A DNA stretch of 64,000 nucleotides, from contig SMMW01000521.1 of the NCBI GenBank assembly GCA_004794655.1, positions 2,878,501-2,942,500 on the forward strand, in the 5' to 3' direction. The notes below the pieces were generated by a model. It ran no database searches. It was not told the origin of the DNA and saw only the letters and a list, made by a program, of their open reading frames with translations. Every line of letters begins with the position of its first letter. The stretch's first letter is position 1. The translations under genes and the position numbers were made by a program. The stretch is from Marisa cornuarietis (lineage: Eukaryota > Mollusca > Gastropoda > Architaenioglossa > Ampullariidae). This document shows, piece by piece, positions 63,368-64,000 of this stretch.

Positions 63368-64000
63368 GACTTAAAAGCTGACAAAAAAAGTGAACACAAA
63401 AGTAGTCTGAAAGAAAGAGATAAACACTGCAGATATTTTTAACGATGTGTCCGCATGCACACACTAAAATGAACAAGGCAGTTGTTTCTTGACAATTCAC
63501 CCAAGTTAAACACCGATTCAACCTAGCACTCACACATGCATATCTGAAGTGTTTTTTTAACATTATTTACATTGATTTTTCACCAGTTAAGAAAAAATGA
63601 AATGCTTTCCCTTTTTTTCCTCTTCCTTACTCTACACAGACTTTATGTTGGGCTTCTATCATCTGAAAATGATAAAACAATGGACACTAAAATACTGATT
63701 ATTCATTTTAAGAAACCTTGGCCTTTCAGTTTATCATAATTCCCCACTTGAATAAAAAAACACACACAAAAAACAAAGACTTTATTTAGTGAAATGTATT
63801 TAACTCTGGCTGTTTAATGATTGGTATTGCACAGTAGACACTCATGAGTTAAAAAGAAATGAAAAGTAACTCTTGGGACAGATATTAACTCTGTGACCCT
63901 ATCTCGTATTTAGTAAAAATAACCACAGCTTTGGGTGGGGTAGAGGAAAATGAGAAACACTGAGAACACAAGTCTGACCCATGATAATGTGCGATACTAA
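63368..64000. other. No gene recognised
   Basis: AT-rich sequence with short simple repeats. No exon, RNA gene or known element was recognised. Confidence 0.5.

Overview
The window is animal nuclear DNA: AT-rich, with long introns, GT-AG splice sites, many CA/GT and GAT microsatellites, SINE, LINE and MITE relics, and metazoan families (immunoglobulin-superfamily receptors, SLC1/EAAT, SLC16/MCT). Family content and repeat style suggest a mollusc, probably a gastropod. Species was not determined. Exon calls come from reading splice sites and comparing duplicated copies; nothing was searched.

Region 1 (1-45,000, + strand) is a tandem array of related genes for a type I membrane protein with three Ig-like domains. 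The unit is: exon 1 (82 nt, leader), three Ig exons (249, 279 and about 270 nt), a transmembrane exon (120-126 nt), and two tail exons (51 and 59 nt). Every internal intron is phase 1. Copies in order: A (partial, enters from the left), B, C, D, a relic called D', and E. Only D and E carry tail exons, and each reads as a 371-residue precursor. B and C stop after an intact transmembrane exon with a good splice donor, so they either splice to the tail exons of D (protocadherin/UGT1A-like) or are truncated. D has two tandem promoter/exon-1 modules. A TATA-like octamer lies 97-111 bp upstream of all five leader ATGs. B pairs with E and C pairs with D. Between C and D, the membrane-distal Ig exon has 10 replacement codons and 1 synonymous change, which suggests diversifying selection.

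The array is disrupted by degenerate Ig exons (after B and C), an intronless EAAT fragment flanked by 82-85 bp direct repeats, an antisense RTE/BovB-like LINE fragment, a 955-bp terminal-inverted-repeat element, a palindromic MITE, several SINE-like elements and a 28-bp minisatellite.

Region 2 (44,000-50,400) is intergenic. Region 3 (50,369-55,919, - strand) is a complete 7-coding-exon SLC16 monocarboxylate-transporter-like gene of 734 codons, convergent with the Ig array, with a cytoplasmic loop of about 290 residues between its two six-helix halves. At least one upstream 5'UTR exon must lie to the right. Region 4 (56,000-64,000) has no recognised gene. It holds a CpG-rich stretch near 62.5-63.0 kb with a strong + strand splice donor, and a tRNA-like SINE.
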